The notes under the pieces: model-generated
The model's database searches: none
The model's input: only the letters and a program-made list of their open reading frames with translations
Told to the model about the DNA's origin: nothing
Source of the DNA: Deltaproteobacteria bacterium
GTDB taxonomy: Bacteria > Desulfobacterota > Desulfobulbia > Desulfobulbales > Desulfurivibrionaceae
Length of the DNA: 64,000 nt
Direction: 5' to 3'
Assembly (NCBI GenBank): GCA_013349285.1
Contig: DUZU01000002.1
Location: forward strand, 1-64,000
Shown here: positions 62,152 through 64,000 of the stretch, in pieces
How positions within the stretch are numbered: position 1 is the stretch's first letter
Layout: each line of letters begins with the position of its first letter
Program-made: the position numbers and the translations under genes

Positions 62152-63123
62152 TCAACCCTGCCTTTTATGGAGACAGGCCTGCAACCGGCTAACGAGCTGG
62201 CCCAGTTCCGGCTTGGTGATCTGGTCGTCGGCGCCGACCGATTCGCCCTTATGGCGGGCCGCGTCATTAATCAGCGAGGAAAAGAGCATGACCGGGATTT
62301 TGTTAAAGGCCGAATCTTCCTTGATCCGCAGACAAAGGTGATGGCCGTCCATCCGCGGCATTTCAATGTCGGTGATCACCGCCAGCACCTCGGTGTCAAT
62401 GGTCCCCTGTTCCCGAAGAGCTTCCAGATAATTCCAGGCATCCAAGCCGTCGGAATGGGCAACCACCCGATAACCGGCCCGATCCAGGGTTTTGATGATC
62501 TGCTCCTGGATGAGCTTGGAATCTTCGGCAATGACCACGGCCTTATGGACTTGATCGGCATCCGGCCGCACGGTAATGGCATGGGCCGCCGAATCAATCA
62601 CCATGGACGGATCAATGGAGGCGATGATCTTTTCAAAGTCAACCATCTGGATAATATTGTTATCGACCAGACAAACGCCGGTCAGGCTGCTGTAATGGGA
62701 GACAATATCAGGCGGCGGCAGAATCTCCTTCCAGCTGACCCGGTAGACTTTATCCACCCCGTGGGCGACAAAACCGAAGAACTTGCCGTTTATTTCGCTG
62801 ACGATAACCACCCATTTGGCCCTGGCCTCGGGAGAAAGATCGGCCTCATACTCAAACCATTCGCAAAGATCGATCAAGGGAATAGTGCGGTCTCTGAGGA
62901 GAAAAACCCCCTTCATGGCGGCGGAGGGGCTGTCCGGCAGCTCGGTCAACTTTTCCGGCATGGCCACCAGCTCTCGTACCTTGGCGGCATTTATACCGTA
63001 TGAGGTTTTACAAACCTCTTTCTTGGTCGGGTCAAACCATTGCAGATAAAAGGTAATGATTTCCAGCTCATTGGTGCCTGATTTCAATAAAATTTCACTT
63101 TGCCGCGACTGGGTTTGACTCAT
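62152..63123 (-). CDS. cheV: CheV-type chemotaxis coupling protein
   Basis: The 323-residue cytoplasmic protein has a CheW-like coupling domain (about 15-170, with YGINAAKVRELVAMPEKLTE and RDRTIPLIDLCEWF) and a C-terminal receiver (about 190-318). The receiver keeps the acidic pair in AVVIAEDSKLIQEQI, the phospho-acceptor Asp in AVITDIEMPRMDGHH (about 249) and the Lys in ADDQITKPELGQLV. CheV links receptors to CheA and adapts by phosphorylation. GGAG lies 8 bases before the ATG. No other che or fla gene is in the window. Confidence 0.93.
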   Translation of the reverse strand: MSQTQSRQSEILLKSGTNELEIITFYLQWFDPTKKEVCKTSYGINAAKVRELVAMPEKLTELPDSPSAAMKGVFLLRDRTIPLIDLCEWFEYEADLSPEARAKWVVIVSEINGKFFGFVAHGVDKVYRVSWKEILPPPDIVSHYSSLTGVCLVDNNIIQMVDFEKIIASIDPSMVIDSAAHAITVRPDADQVHKAVVIAEDSKLIQEQIIKTLDRAGYRVVAHSDGLDAWNYLEALREQGTIDTEVLAVITDIEMPRMDGHHLCLRIKEDSAFNKIPVMLFSSLINDAARHKGESVGADDQITKPELGQLVSRLQACLHKRQG

Positions 63124-63321
63124 ATGATAACTCCGACGGAACAGTTAAATTATAGCTCTAGAAATACACAATAAAATTAGATTATAAGAATGAGAATATT
63201 TACTCAACTAAAATGTAATTGTCTGCAACTTTACTTCATGTCCATTTTTTTGTTAAAAAAAATAAGACATTGATCATTGAGGCTATCAAAAAAAAGAACA
63301 GAAAGGACCAAGGCAAAAAAA

Positions 63322-63792
63322 CTATTTATGATAACCGGTCCCGGCTTTGATGGTATAAGCGCGGTATAGCTGCTCAAAGACCAGCATCCTTGCCATTTCG
63401 TGGGTAAAAGTCATTTGTGACAGGGAGAGAACCAGGTCGGCTTTACGAATGATCTCATCAGCCAACCCCAACGGGCCACCGATCAAAAAAGCCACCTCCT
63501 TGACCCCCTGATTCTCCCATTTGCTGATAAGTTCGGCAAATCCATCGGAACTGAGTTGACTGCCGCTGGGATCAAGAGCGACAATGGTTGCTGCGCTTGA
63601 TATATTTTGGAGAAGAAGCCTGGCCTCTTCATCTTTTAATCTCTCGGGCGAATCCTTGGCCGATTTTTTCTTATCTTTGAGCACCGGACAATCAAACTGG
63701 ACAAAGTGCTTGAGGCGGTTGGCAAAATCGTCGATCCCCGCGGCCAGATACTTCTCCCTGGTTTTACCGAGGAAAGGCAGATAAATTTTCAA
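63322..63792 (-). CDS. rlmH: 23S rRNA pseudouridine-1915 N3-methyltransferase
   Basis: The 156-residue SPOUT-family enzyme methylates pseudouridine 1915 in helix 69 of 23S rRNA. The SAM knot is visible in VAFLIGGPLGLADEIIRKAD (about 98-117), and the tail LSLSQMTFTHEMARMLVFEQ followed by LYRAYTIKAGTGYHK is diagnostic. Length is exactly that of the family. It follows the partial YkgJ-family gene by 8 bases on the same strand. Confidence 0.97.
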   Translation of the reverse strand: MKIYLPFLGKTREKYLAAGIDDFANRLKHFVQFDCPVLKDKKKSAKDSPERLKDEEARLLLQNISSAATIVALDPSGSQLSSDGFAELISKWENQGVKEVAFLIGGPLGLADEIIRKADLVLSLSQMTFTHEMARMLVFEQLYRAYTIKAGTGYHK

Positions 63793-63800
63793 ACCACTAC

Positions 63801-64000
63801 CTACTTACTCTTTTTTGGTTCGGCATTAAGGATTTCCGCCAGTTTCGAGCGGAAGACTTCATAACCCAACTCACCCTTTATGCCTGGGCAGGACTGACGA
63901 ATGGAATCAAAATTATTGGAATCGGTAAGCATACTCGGGTGCAGGGGCCATTGGCTGCAACGCCACGGTTTGCCCTGATGGATGGTGCAGCCCTCATTGT
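63801..64000 (-). CDS. YkgJ-family Cys-cluster protein, C-terminal part
   Basis: This is the 3' end of a minus-strand gene whose start lies past 64000. The readable part is 65 codons plus the TAG at 63801-63803: NEGCTIHQGKPWRCSQWPLH, then a helical tail ending AEPKKSK. GCTIHxGKPWRCxQWP matches the last two Cys of the YkgJ zinc/iron-chelating cluster (pattern CxxCxxxC then CxIYxxRPxxCR). Function of the family is unknown. It lies directly upstream of rlmH and may be co-transcribed. Confidence 0.75.
   Translation of the reverse strand, partial: NEGCTIHQGKPWRCSQWPLHPSMLTDSNNFDSIRQSCPGIKGELGYEVFRSKLAEILNAEPKKSK

Overview
The window reads as an ordinary chromosomal stretch of an anaerobic Gram-negative bacterium, most likely a member of the Desulfobacterota (former Deltaproteobacteria, Desulfobulbales-like). 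The inference rests on gene content: a CobA-HemD fusion beside hemC, rubrerythrin, a DtxR-FeoB iron system, a phosphoglycerate-mutase-like gene next to homoserine dehydrogenase, PEP synthase, a Tol envelope system, and many composite signalling proteins. No phage, insertion sequence, CRISPR array or rRNA was seen. The one RNA gene is an initiator tRNA-Met.

Layout. 1-3.2 kb: tail of nadC, then on the minus strand an ECF sigma factor, its anti-sigma factor, a small secreted acidic protein and a TPR/beta-barrel outer-membrane protein. 3.4-6.0 kb: tetrapyrrole genes (hemC, cobA-hemD). 6.3-8.7 kb: minus-strand run of rubrerythrin, a zinc-ribbon miniprotein, gmhA and a deoxyhypusine-synthase-like protein. 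8.9-17.2 kb: a PBP4-type peptidase, an rRNA methyltransferase, a GGDEF/EAL protein, leuCD, and an HD-phosphodiesterase-like/GAF protein. 17.3-23.5 kb: a Yej-type peptide ABC transporter with a stand-alone response regulator inside it. 23.4-31.4 kb: pepA, an HDOD protein, a CNNM-type membrane protein, a membrane ferredoxin, an HtrA protease and MgtE. 31.6-34.8 kb: a PC4-like small protein, a DtxR-FeoA repressor and an unusual FeoB with palindromic iron-box-like sites upstream. 35.4-40.2 kb: an Hpt-REC-REC protein, a small Cys-rich membrane protein, tRNA-fMet, and an operon for homoserine dehydrogenase, an ApgM-like enzyme and a thioesterase. 40.6-44.9 kb: tolQRAB-cpoB. 45-49.6 kb: divergent ppsA and a phosphohexomutase. 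49.6-52.8 kb: a large hybrid histidine kinase. 53.2-62.0 kb: recCBD as one translationally coupled operon. 62.1-64 kb: cheV, rlmH and a partial YkgJ-family gene.

The best candidates for something undescribed are the sigma/anti-sigma/secreted-peptide/TPR-barrel cluster at 0.1-3.2 kb, which has a well-spaced ECF-type promoter just upstream of the sigma gene; the feo module with its fused DtxR-FeoA regulator, Cys-rich FeoB N-terminus and palindromic operators; and a cluster-spanning set of signalling proteins with degenerate receiver domains or unusual domain mixes (HDOD, Hpt-REC-REC, HD-PDE/MshEN-like/GAF). Names of housekeeping genes are secure; functions given for the small proteins are tentative.
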